From Cyclina sinensis (taxonomy: Eukaryota; Mollusca; Bivalvia; Venerida; Veneridae): 64,000 nucleotides of DNA. Of the stretch, positions 55,511 through 64,000 are shown in pieces. The stretch lies in the NCBI GenBank assembly GCA_012932295.1, contig JAAONU010000014.1, positions 1,984,001 to 2,048,000 on the forward strand, read 5' to 3'. The notes beneath the pieces are model-generated. The model was not told the origin of the DNA and searched no databases. It saw nothing but the letters and a program-made list of their open reading frames with translations. A program made the position numbers and the translations under genes. Every line of letters begins with the position of its first letter. Within the stretch, counting starts at the first letter, position 1.

Positions 55511-56885
55511 AGTTGTAAGAAAATCAAAGCACTGAAAGTACTGATGGGGGGGCGAAAAATGAATACAATGAAGAGTTTCAAAAGTAACAATTCCTTTGCA
55601 AAATGTTGGAAATTGTCTGATCGTATTTCAGTCCTTTGACTTTAATTATACCATCACTTTTTTTGAATCATCAGTATCGTGGAAACCTTGAAGATACCGA
55701 ACTGAAACTTTGCAGACACAGTAGTTGGTAGGACGCACATGACTCTCAATCACATTTTCTAGTTATTGTCCGTTTTAGGAACTACGACTTAAATAACAGC
55801 TTTTAACGTTTCACCAGTGCAAGTGACATATTTTACCGGTACTAGGGAAACAAGATTTTTCATTTACAAAAATAGGTCTCTGAACTTAGGAACAGCATTT
55901 TGCTTTTTTACATTCAGGACAATCACAAGTGCAAAGCAAAAAAAACACAAAACTAATAATATTTTGACAGTTACAGCCTTTAAAACATGAGCTTGTTCAT
56001 TTAAAAAAATCTTAAGAAACCTTGGTGATCATCTCTGAAACTTATAGATGTACCATGTATTTTGAAGTGTAATGGACCCATTCTTACTACGGAGGTAAAA
56101 CTATTTTTTTCATGTTAAGAAACTTAACGACACACAATGTAATTTTGCCTACATAGTCATCAGCAGGAATAGATTTGAAAACAGACAAGAACACGAGGTC
56201 AATATAACATTTACTCTAGAATATAAAATAAATGAGATCAGACTAGTATATACCAGTGGTTTTATGCATAGGAACAAATTTAAAAAAATAAGCAGAACTG
56301 TAAAAGACAACATAAGTTCCACTCACATACATTCTTCAAAGAAAGGACAAGACATTTATATCACTTTTTAGGTACATGTAAACCTTTTTTAATGTCATTC
56401 AACAACTGTGCATAAAGGCTACTGAGAGACTGGGGATTCGAGGCATCGCCAAAATTAAATGTTAACTAAGACTACAAATGTATTTGTTTTAGGTTAATTT
56501 ATTTCTGGATGATTGCTATTTAAGGAATTCAGTTCTGCTCTGAAAATTTAAACTAGTCTTGTGCACAGTAAAATGTAAATAAACCTTGTACTTATATTTC
56601 CAAATCAAGACCTTATTCAAACAATAAACTGGCCACACTTTGCATCATATAATAGAAAAAAAAAGTTCACGACAACAAAATGAAATAAAAACAAAATTAA
56701 CAGAAAAGATTTTTCTATACCTAAGTTACAGTTTTACTAAATCTGAGCATCATTTTTTTCTGTGATATACTTATTCTATCATGTTTATGCACCTTCATAT
56801 ACAAGAAGTTTTCATTAATTATTCATCTATTAATGCACTTGTATTCCTATTGTATAATGTTCTTGTGATTTTGGATACTAGATTT
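55511..56885. other. No recognised gene or repeat
   Basis: AT-rich sequence between the inverted repeat complex and the exon at 57119-56886. I see no exon-like segment, microsatellite or terminal repeat. It may include the 3' UTR of the minus-strand gene. Confidence 0.5.
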
Positions 56886-57119
56886 CTAAGTTTTAACAAT
56901 TTTTACTCCTAAAATTTCACTGCCTTGCTTTTCGATCTCCAAATGAACTGATCCATGTTTTGCAAACCACAGTGGCAGGCTCATCACCAAGAGCAAAGAA
57001 GAGAACATCTGCTGGCAATACCATGACAATGTATCTTGCAATAATAACTCTGCCTTGCTGTCTTCCATACTGACCGCAACTACATGCAGTTCCTCAAATG
57101 CAAAGCCTGTTTCACAATT
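56886..57119 (-). CDS. Putative terminal exon, product unknown
   Basis: A 77-codon open segment follows a TTTTTAG acceptor (57121-57120) and ends in TAA at 56888-56886. It reads NCETGFAFEELHVVAVSMED, then LLQDTLSWYCQQMFSSLLLV and HGSVHLEIEKQGSEILG. The middle is moderately hydrophobic and the composition looks coding, but I recognise no family. Exon-like pieces farther upstream on the same strand (58260, 59380, 59575) contain frame breaks, so this may be the last exon of a working gene or of a pseudogene. Confidence 0.45.
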   Translation of the reverse strand, partial: NCETGFAFEELHVVAVSMEDSKAELLLQDTLSWYCQQMFSSLLLVMSLPLWFAKHGSVHLEIEKQGSEILGVKIVKT

Positions 57120-57299
57120 CTAAAAATTATGAAAAAAAAACAACAACTGGTGAACAGGCATAATTACACAACGTTAAGTCAAAATATCAAAAGATGTATT
57201 CACTGAAACTTTAATTGGAAATATATGGGCAATCAGTGATCACATGTGTCGCCTGATGATAGCCAATTAAGCAGTTGCATTGAGAGGCGATTGGACAGA

Positions 57300-57990
57300 T
57301 TGTTGGCTAAAACGAGTTTTTTATTCAAGGGCCATAACTCAAAAATCATTTAACCGAAAAACATGTTAAACAAGCCCAAGTACTTGAGGTACCGATCAAT
57401 TTTGTAACATTGCATTCAAATTGCTTCAGTAGTATAAGAGAAGAAGTCCAGACGAAGTTTAAAAATAAAAATAATTAAAGGGCCATTACTCTGACAAAAA
57501 ACATTGAATTGGAAAATGCCGATGATTTGCACAACTTAACTTGGTACTGATCATTCTAGTAAAGTTTGGATGAAATTGAACCAGTACTTTCTGAGGAGTA
57601 GTCTGGACAAGTTTGTGACAGATGGACGGACGGACAGACAGACAATGGAGAAGTGATCCCTGCATGTAACGGCTACTTTGTAACATGTCGCAGCTACTGT
57701 GAAGCAGGCAACACAAAAATCATTAACGGGCCAAAACACCTTTTTATAATCAAGGGCCATAACTCAGCCAAAAAAATTATTCCACTTAAAAACCCATTAG
57801 ATACGCGCGAGTACTAGAGGTACTGATCAGTCCTGTAACATTTCATTCAAACTGCGTTAGTAGTATAAGAGAAGTTTAAAAAATCATTAAAGGGCCATAG
57901 CTCTCACAAAAATCATTAAACTGGAAAATTCCGATGATATGCACAACTAGAAACTGCCAACATTAAGGGCCATATAGTAATAAATGTAAC
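57300..57990 (+). repeat. Two diverged copies of an interspersed repeat
   Basis: Copy 1 (about 57315-57650) and copy 2 (about 57740-57985) share ATTCAAGGGCCATAACTC, AAGTACTTGAGGTACCGATC-like text, TTAGTAGTATAAGAGAAG and GAAAATTCCGATGATATGCA. Copy 1 ends with GACGGACGGACAGACAGACA, the same kind of end as other elements here; copy 2 is truncated. Minus-strand ORFs at 57486-57760 are read-through of this repeat. Confidence 0.7.
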
Positions 57991-58144
57991 ATAATAAGGT
58001 ATCATACAATGAAACAGACCATAACATTTTGATACCACATCTGAAATTTATCAAACATACCTTAATTGATGTTTGTACAGTTGTGGACAAAGTCTCATTT
58101 TCTCACATCACCTTTGTTACTTCCACAAAATCCCAAGTGGCATC

Positions 58145-58260
58145 ACAACATCTTGCATCCCACTAGAGTGTGATCATTGCCTTCCGAGATCCATCTTAAT
58201 GTGTAACTGTTTTATTGAAACATCTGTTCCTTTGACCTTAAACATTCTCTGGTTGTCTTC
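58145..58260 (-). pseudogene. Exon-like piece with premature stop
   Basis: After a good acceptor (ATCCTGCAG, 58261) the minus strand reads EDNQRMFKVKGTDVSIKQLH and IKMDLGRQ, then TGA. The peptide looks coding, and the preceding piece at 59129 ends in a GTGAGT donor. Family not recognised. Confidence 0.35.
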
Positions 58261-58426
58261 CTGCAGGATGAAATAATCAGTAAAAGTATCTGAACTACTC
58301 ACTGGTTCAAACTTGTTCAAACATAATGACCTATATTAGGCAACCTACATGTACTACACATAACTTAAACTAAGGAAGTCTAATTTCATTAATTTTGAGT
58401 TTTATGTACATATAAAATAAATGTTC

Positions 58427-58800
58427 AGCCTCATCTAGCACAGGCAGGTGGTTTATCTGTCAGACAATGATCATTTCATACATGTGCCAGCCTCATCTAG
58501 CACAGGCAGGTGGTTTATCTGTCAGACAATGATCATTTCATACATGTGCCAGCCTCATCTAGCACAGGCAGGTGGTTTATCTGTCAGACAATGATCATTT
58601 CATACATGTGCCAGCCTCATCTAGCACAGGCAGGTGGTTTATCTGTCAGACAATGATTATTTCATAAATGTGCCAGCCTCATCTAGCACAGGCAGGTGGT
58701 TTATCTGTCAGACAATGATCATTTCATACATGTGCCAGCCTCATCTAGCACAGGCAGGTGGTTTATCTGTCAGACAATGATTATTTCATAAATGTGCCAG
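58427..58800. repeat. 62-bp minisatellite, 6 copies
   Basis: Copies start at 58427, 58489, 58551, 58613, 58675 and 58737, each AGCCTCATCTAGCACAGGCA followed by GGTGGTTTATCTGTCAGACA. Copies 1, 2, 3 and 5 have GATCATTTCATACATG while 4 and 6 have GATTATTTCATAAATG. A single diverged relative (GGTGGTTTACCTGTCAGACC) lies at 59382-59401. Confidence 0.97.
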
Positions 58801-58841
58801 TACTCCACTCCTGATCTCTTTGAGAATCTGCAGCCTTTATT

Positions 58842-58930
58842 ACATATAGCTGGGCTCAAACCAACTACCCTTTTTATTAGTAAAAAGGTTTAGTTATTGC
58901 AAGTCAGTGACTCTAACCAACTGACCTGAA
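58842..58930 (-). repeat. tRNA-like (SINE-type) sequence
   Basis: The minus strand reads GGTCAGTTGGTTAGAGTCAC (A-box-like), then GACTTGCAATAACTAAACC (anticodon-arm-like), and GGTAGTTGGTTTGAGCCC (B-box-like). The variable region is long and the acceptor stem is not convincing, so a SINE head or tRNA pseudogene is likelier than a functional tRNA. Confidence 0.45.
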
Positions 58931-59128
58931 GTAAAACCAAGACAAAGGTTTAATGCAAAAGATAAAAAATATTACAATAAAACATCTCTAGCATTTTTTA
59001 CAGAATGTTTGTTTTTTATTATGATATCTATCAATATAAGGTTGTATGATAACTATGGAATTAGAATAAAGACATGTTAAACATGAGAAATCTTATAAAT
59101 TTGTTTTGTTTAATCTTACACAACTCAC

Positions 59129-59575
59129 CTCTATAATCATACCCTCTGTACACAAAGACCCTTTGTTTAACCATAGGTCAGTGAACTCTAACATGCAGAG
59201 TAGGAGCAAGGGAGGGGTACTTCCGTAGAGACGTTATCACAGTTAACTCTGTGCTCCTCTGTCATCATATTATTTGTGATAAACACGTTTGTTGCTTGTG
59301 TTGCAACAAGGTAGGCTGGTTTGTCATCCCTCTTCAAAATAAACTCCCCCAAAACAACAGTTTCCTCCTTTTGGCTGGTGGTTTACCTGTCAGACCATGA
59401 TTATTTAAAAAGTCACATAACTGCATAGGCCTCCATCATATGACCGTGCAGTCTATCACTTCCATTAGGGCCCTTGTAGCGAGTGGCTTGTGCAAGTGCC
59501 ATAACTTGTACTGGCATCCCATACGGGCCACTTCCTTTGTTCCTTCTTTAGAATGATGCTCATCTGGAATAAGAG
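59129..59575 (-). pseudogene. Two exon-like pieces with frameshifts
   Basis: Piece 1 (about 59575-59430, after the acceptor TTATTCCAG) reads DEHHSKEGTKE and then, in a shifted frame, GPYGMPVQVMALAQATRYKG and SDRLHGHMMEAYAVM. Piece 2 (about 59384-59129) reads KEETVVLGEFILKRDDKPAY and ATNVFITNNMMTEEHRV, then after another shift LEFTDLWLNKGSLCTEGMII with a GTGAGT donor at 59128. The peptide character is strong, but each piece needs a frame change. It is either a decayed gene copy or a gene with sequence errors. The family was not recognised. Confidence 0.4.
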
Positions 59576-59771
59576 TAAAAATGATAAATAATAGTAATGT
59601 TCTATAATTTCAGAGTCAATTTGTTCTTTATTAATCTTTGGGGTTCAAAGGTTAGGAATATCAGGTTGTTTCAGCTGCACAGTAAGCACATACTTACTGT
59701 TACCATAATAAGGGTAAACAAAAAAAAGCCAAATAAAACATGGTAAAAGTGGAATGAAACTTGTGATTTGG

Positions 59772-60058
59772 TGACCACCAACCATCTCACATACCATCAC
59801 AAGTGTTTACAGTGCTTTATCTTAAAAAGTCAGCCTTGTCAAATCATTTCTCTGTTTAGTTCCTCAATTTCTTTGACCCATTCTTGCAAAGAAAACAATA
59901 AGACATTTTGCCTTTTGACCACCAACCATCTCACATACCATCACAAGTGTTTACAGTGCTTTATCTTAAAAAGTCAGCCTTGTCAAATCATTTCTCTGTT
60001 TAGTTCCTCAATTTCTTTGACCCATTCTTGCAAAGAAAACAATAAGACATTTTGCCCC
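59772..60058. repeat. 145-bp tandem duplication
   Basis: Two virtually identical copies start at 59772 and 59917 (GACCACCAACCATCTCACAT to AATAAGACATTTTGCC). On the minus strand each contains a short frame ending LLFSLQEWVKEIEELNREMI, so an exon may have been duplicated. The near identity implies a recent event or an assembly artefact. Confidence 0.93.
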
Positions 60059-60059
60059 A

Positions 60060-61230
60060 TTTCTCAATGTCACAAATTTTGAGATAACAATTGATCAACA
60101 TAATTATACAAAAAACAGAAAACACGTGATAATTTCTAAGATGATTTCAATTTAAAAAGCAATAACTTATCCTATGCAGGAAAAAATGCTTCTTTTATGG
60201 TAATCAAAATAATAGTAATGAAGAATAATTACAATTTCCTTTATCTTTAATGCCTATATTAAAATAAATGAGCAGACAGAAAGGAAATGTAAACAAAAAA
60301 TACTTAGAATCTAGTTTAATGTATTTAAGCTATCATTTTCATATATTTCGAGCATTAAATCTTCATCTTGCAAGTTGCTTATTTTTATTATTTGTGTTTC
60401 TCAGCATTGACTGATACACATGAAACAAAAGAATGACAATCTTCCTTAAATTGGGTTAAGACACAGTGTTTTTAATGTTAATTTGTTATTTGTTTGCAGC
60501 TATGAAAACTAATTTTATGCAACTTCAGAGAAATAAGTAGTTAATAACTATGCTATCAGTCATATGGACAACTGGTACGATAAAAAAACCCTAAATGCAG
60601 ACAGAGTTCTTTGTTGTTTTTTTTTGTTCAATGAACACATACTACTTTTGAGCACAGGGACATGGCTCACTGACCAAACGGTAAAATGTTTGGTCAATGT
60701 GCTGTTGTGTCACTGTGCTTTTGAGGGAAGCAAAATTCAAAACTCACATGGCACAACTGACTGAATTGCAGTTCTCTTCATTCTTTTTCTAAATTAAGAA
60801 AATAAAGTTGTTCCCTCTTCTGTTTTTTATTTCAGAAAATGTAACTTAACCAACGTAATTGGGCCCACAGTCACTTGAAGTTGGGAACTAGTTCCCATCT
60901 CTGTCTCCCGCTGTCATTATTTCTCGAAAGAATATGTGGCGACAAGTTAATTTTGAGTGTTCTTATTGAATTTCAAGCTTATTCTTTCACTTAGACAAAT
61001 ATTGATGTGTAGAATACACTTGTAATTATCACTTAATTGATAGGCACAACCAACATTTTACAGACCTTTCTTATTATTGAGGAAACCAATGAAAAACTAT
61101 TGACAGTTCTGATACTTTCACTTTCACTTTAACTAGGCTACAATCGGGGATTCCATATTATCATTATGCAGAACTTCACTTCAACTCAATGAACAGTCTA
61201 GCGGATAATTCAATGACTAGCAGAAAAGGC
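60060..61230. other. No recognised feature
   Basis: AT-rich sequence with no exon, repeat family or RNA gene that I can support. It would be intron if the start exons at 61287 or 61679 belong with the exon-like pieces further left. Confidence 0.45.
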
Positions 61231-61236
61231 ACAAAC

Positions 61237-61287
61237 CTCATGAAATTTCTCCTCCTTTTCGTACAACATAACTTCCGGAATTCCCAT
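61237..61287 (-). CDS. Putative first coding exon, product unknown
   Basis: An ATG in good context (GACAATGGG) opens a 17-codon exon, MGIPEVMLYEKEEKFHE, ending at a GAG|GTTTGT donor in phase 0. It may start the gene whose exon-like pieces lie at 59575-56886. No downstream exon could be joined with certainty, so this is tentative. Confidence 0.35.
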
Positions 61288-61645
61288 TGTCTAAATCTCG
61301 GCGTTTCGATTGGCTGATCTATAAATACTTAATCATGTAAATGTTTTTTGCAAAAATGATGCAATATGTCAAAACAGTCATGTCGACAATATACATTCAG
61401 AACCATGTTGATGGCTCGATATTTCCGTATCTTAAATTTGCAACTGCCAAGATCTTGTTTTGTCTCTGTTATAAACTGTAATTCGCCGAACGATTAAGTT
61501 TGAAGCCTACAAAGAAGGTTGACCTACTTTCTAGTATCGATGCGTGACATTCAGAATAAGCGCTCAAAGACAAAATTGTTTTCATTTCCTTAAACATATC
61601 TGAAAATAATAATTTGCTTAAAATAAATTTAAAAAGTTCACTTAC

Positions 61646-61679
61646 AATGCTGTTTTATTTTATTAATTATATCCTCCAT
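61646..61679 (-). CDS. Putative first coding exon, alternative start
   Basis: An ATG in good context (TTGTGATGGAG) opens MEDIINKIKQH and reaches a strong GTAAGT donor (61645-61640) in phase 1. It lies about 390 bp upstream of the MGIPEV exon. The two differ in phase, so they cannot simply use the same acceptor; one may be non-coding or belong to another transcript. Confidence 0.35.
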
Positions 61680-62471
61680 CACAATTCGGCTGCACGATCC
61701 AAAATGGCCGTAAGCTAAGAAATATGATCCGACATTGCGAAATCAATGCGCGTAATCACTATGTTTCAGTAAAAAGTGTTCGGTTTTTGGTCTCATTTGA
61801 AAATAAAAATGAACACATAATAAAGAACCTTTATCAAAGCTAAACAAAAAGTCCATCATTGATTAACAATTTTCAATATATTTATGAAAAAATTATCGAA
61901 CTATTTCGAAGCGTAGGATTACTACTTCTCTGAAATCTAATGTGAAATGTCTCGATTTTCCTGAAAATTTGGCAAGCATAGTTATACCTTTGGAGGGCGA
62001 AAGTATTCGCCCCCCAAAAATAAATTAATAGATATTAAGGCATTTAAAGCCGACAAAGGAATGATATAATGCCTCTGCACATTACAGATATAATTAATCA
62101 TAAATTTGGTAAAAAAATAAATAAATAAAGAAGTTTTCAACATTTAAATAAGACCTGTTGTATATATAATCCTAGCTAGTTACTAAATTGTAAACGATTA
62201 GATATTCGCGGCCTCCTGTAATGACGTGTAGGCGGGATCTGCCTCATATGCTTGATAGGTGGTTATAAAGATTTAACGTATGCCCTCCTCGCATTTTTCG
62301 AAAATAGCTTGACCTAGTTTCATATGCAATTCACGGAAAACAGCGCTGCAAATTAAATTGTGTCAACAATAGTCACACTGAACGCTTTTTCGAAGTAGCA
62401 GTTGTAAAAAATTTAAGTATAGATTTTAGAGTTGCAAGATTGCATATATACAGTACTTGACTATTTTCGAG
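61680..62471. other. Possible divergent promoter region
   Basis: The minus-strand start exons and a plus-strand start exon at 62472 point away from each other, so this segment may hold both promoters. No TATA box or other core element can be assigned. It includes a short block (ATACCTTTGGAGGGCGAAAG near 61985) without known match. Confidence 0.35.
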
Positions 62472-62578
62472 ATGAGTCTACGACCGTCGGAAATTTATTA
62501 CTCTCAAAACAGTATAGGCTGCAGTTTTACATCAGGCGAGAAAATTGGCGAAACACTGGATGATTTGTGTGAAGGGAG
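62472..62578 (+). CDS. First coding exon of a ParB/sulfiredoxin-like family protein (tentative)
   Basis: ATG at 62472 opens 35 codons: MSLRPSEIYYSQNSIGCSFT, then GEKIGETLDDLCEG, and a GGGAG|GTATGC donor in phase 2. The pattern RPSEIxYSQxSIxxxF plus IGETLDDLCxG resembles, from memory, the N-terminus of an invertebrate and plant family annotated as ParB/sulfiredoxin-like, which may bind nucleotides; no function is claimed. The remaining exons lie beyond the window or within 62579-64000 unseen. The 5' flank is shared with the opposing gene starts. Confidence 0.5.
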
Positions 62579-62899
62579 GTATGCTATATTCTTTTTTTTT
62601 CTTCTTTTTTTCAGAACGTTTATCTTAAATCTTACTCTTTGCTCTGTTGGTCATGATTTTATCTTACTGACGAATTTGATGACGTTTGAATACCACATAT
62701 CGTAATGTTGGGATTTAGGACTCCAAGATAGTCGTTTGTTGTTAAATACCAGATGAACCTGATACTGAATCTATGTACAGTCCCTAGCTCGTATAAAACG
62801 CGCTTACGGATCCGGTTTTGGGATTTGAGCTATTTTGTAATGTATATTCCTGGAAACAACACATGTTTTAGTTAACCTCTCAAATAGTATGAAATGCTC

Positions 62900-63690
62900 G
62901 AAGGTGGCTGGCTGTCTGTCGTCCGACGTGCACGTGTCATCAACGGTTTCTTCGAATGACATCTCTTCTTAAACCCATCGAAAAATTTTGACTAAACTTC
63001 ACTTACGTTAACATATTTAACTTTGTTAATAACCTTCACGAGACTTTTACCTTGACATATAGACCTACAGGCTACTACCTTATTAGCATTAAAGTTTGGA
63101 CCATATGCATGTATATGATATTATCATTATGCATACAGATTTGACCTTGGCCGAAATTGACCTTCTGACCTACTTTTTTTTTTTTTTTTTTTTTTTTGAA
63201 ACTACAATTTGGATATTATGTAAAGTTTTGCATGTTGATTTCAGTTTGAACATTCGAGAAGTTTCCGTTTAACTTCTTTCTTGTTTTCTAAGCTTAGCTA
63301 CAACATTGTATTATTTTGCTTGCACATTTCCACTTTTAATTTGGGCGACTGTTACCAAGTCATACTGACCTACTTTCAGTTTTTGTCGCTACATCCATGA
63401 AATATGTACTATGTATTTAGTTTTACATTTTAATTTCTGATGATTTTTAATTTCTTTTTTATGGCCGACCTTGACGTTCTGACTTACTTTCTTGTTAAAG
63501 GTACAAAAAAATTGGCCCCGTCCCAGGTTCACTAGTTTCCAAACCAAATGGTATTCACACTGTTCAAAATCTGGTAGGTGATATATAACGAACGAGTACG
63601 TTGAACTTCAGTTGAATGTCCTTCATTGGCCTTTTGGTACTCATGTGAGCGATAAATGGCCCTCTAGCTTGTTTTACAAGTGTACGAGCC
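62900..63690 (-). repeat. Tandem-core element, reverse orientation
   Basis: It has the same organisation as 26036-28200: it opens with GGCTGGCTGTCTGTCGTCC, contains diverged GACCTACTTTCTTG-type monomers and a T run at 63170-63197, and closes with ACTCATGTGAGCGATAAATG followed by GCCCTCTAGCTTGTTTTAC. No transposase is present. The rest of the window to 64000 has only a short ORF (63723-63911) with no recognised homology. Confidence 0.65.
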
Positions 63691-64000
63691 CGGCCTCTGG
63701 ATTTCAAACTTTATATTGATGCATGGATAATGATTCAAGTTCATGTGTAAATACATTATGTACGCAGCATTTTATTTTTCCTATTTTTGCTCTCGGTTGC
63801 TGTGAGCTGCTTACACTCGAGCAGTCATTGCAATTGTTAACTGACTTTCATCAGTATAGATGTAACCACGATATTGAATTTACTGAACAATGTCCAAATC
63901 CCGTTAAATAATTGACGGAAATGCTATTTATCTACTGATAGATTATATTCAAAGGTCAGCTGTCGTAGATCTTCAAACTTCATCATTTAACAAGAAAGTC

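Noticed and set aside
57486..57760. Two minus-strand ORFs sharing a CLSVRPS peptide
   Set aside because: They are offset readings of an interspersed repeat ending in GACGGACAGACAGAC; CLSVRPS comes from that run.
58842..58930. Functional tRNA gene on the minus strand
   Set aside because: A- and B-box-like text is present, but the acceptor stem does not pair and the middle is too long, so it is recorded as a tRNA-like repeat only.

Overview
The window looks like nuclear DNA of a marine bivalve mollusc. It is AT-rich, its protein-coding genes are split by introns with GT-AG borders, and it is packed with repeat families that I associate with bivalve genomes (tandem cores rich in TGACCTTGACCTTTGACC, and roughly 165-bp monomers with GACCCCNGGGGCGGGG). 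The bivalve assignment is an inference from repeat style and gene structure; no species is claimed.

Three genes can be assembled with every exon in phase, all on the minus strand: a nicotinic-acetylcholine-receptor-like Cys-loop channel subunit (five exons, 17399 down to 11663, 430 aa), a 98-aa single-pass membrane protein I do not recognise (four exons, 25652 to 21604), and mitochondrial ATP synthase subunit d (six exons, 38961 to 31933, 219 aa). Near the right end are two minus-strand start exons (61679 and 61287), a set of minus-strand exon-like pieces carrying frame breaks (59575 to 56886), and a plus-strand start exon (62472-62578) that resembles a ParB/sulfiredoxin-like family.

Most of the rest is mobile or tandem DNA. 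From left to right: a 43-bp satellite (1-234); a decayed DIRS-type tyrosine-recombinase retrotransposon (about 1430-3445, minus); two elements with tandem cores (3448-5813); a broken transposase-like gene (6048-7060); a complete Tc1-type element with terminal repeats and TA duplication (9141-10688); TIR elements at 18341-18960 and 19327-19767; more tandem-core elements (15.4, 20.0-21.3, 23.4, 26.0-28.2, 31.1, 32.3-33.0, 35.7-36.8 and 62.9-63.7 kb); a RT fragment of a LINE (29330-29680); two copies of a short element with 9-bp target duplications, one of them interrupted by a 5'-truncated LINE with its own 6-bp duplication (37603-39725); and a largely intact two-ORF LINE (about 44.1-48.59 kb) whose two ORFs are in the same frame and separated by one UAG.

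The most unusual region is 48760-55510. It is nearly 7 kb built from one short box (core TACACCTTTCAGGCAG) that runs forward, flips to the reverse strand around a short non-repetitive centre, runs forward again, and flips again around a diverged copy of the same centre. This is the layout of a Foldback-type element or of an inverted-duplicated satellite. No prokaryotic-type operon, CRISPR array, rRNA gene or convincing functional tRNA gene was seen.
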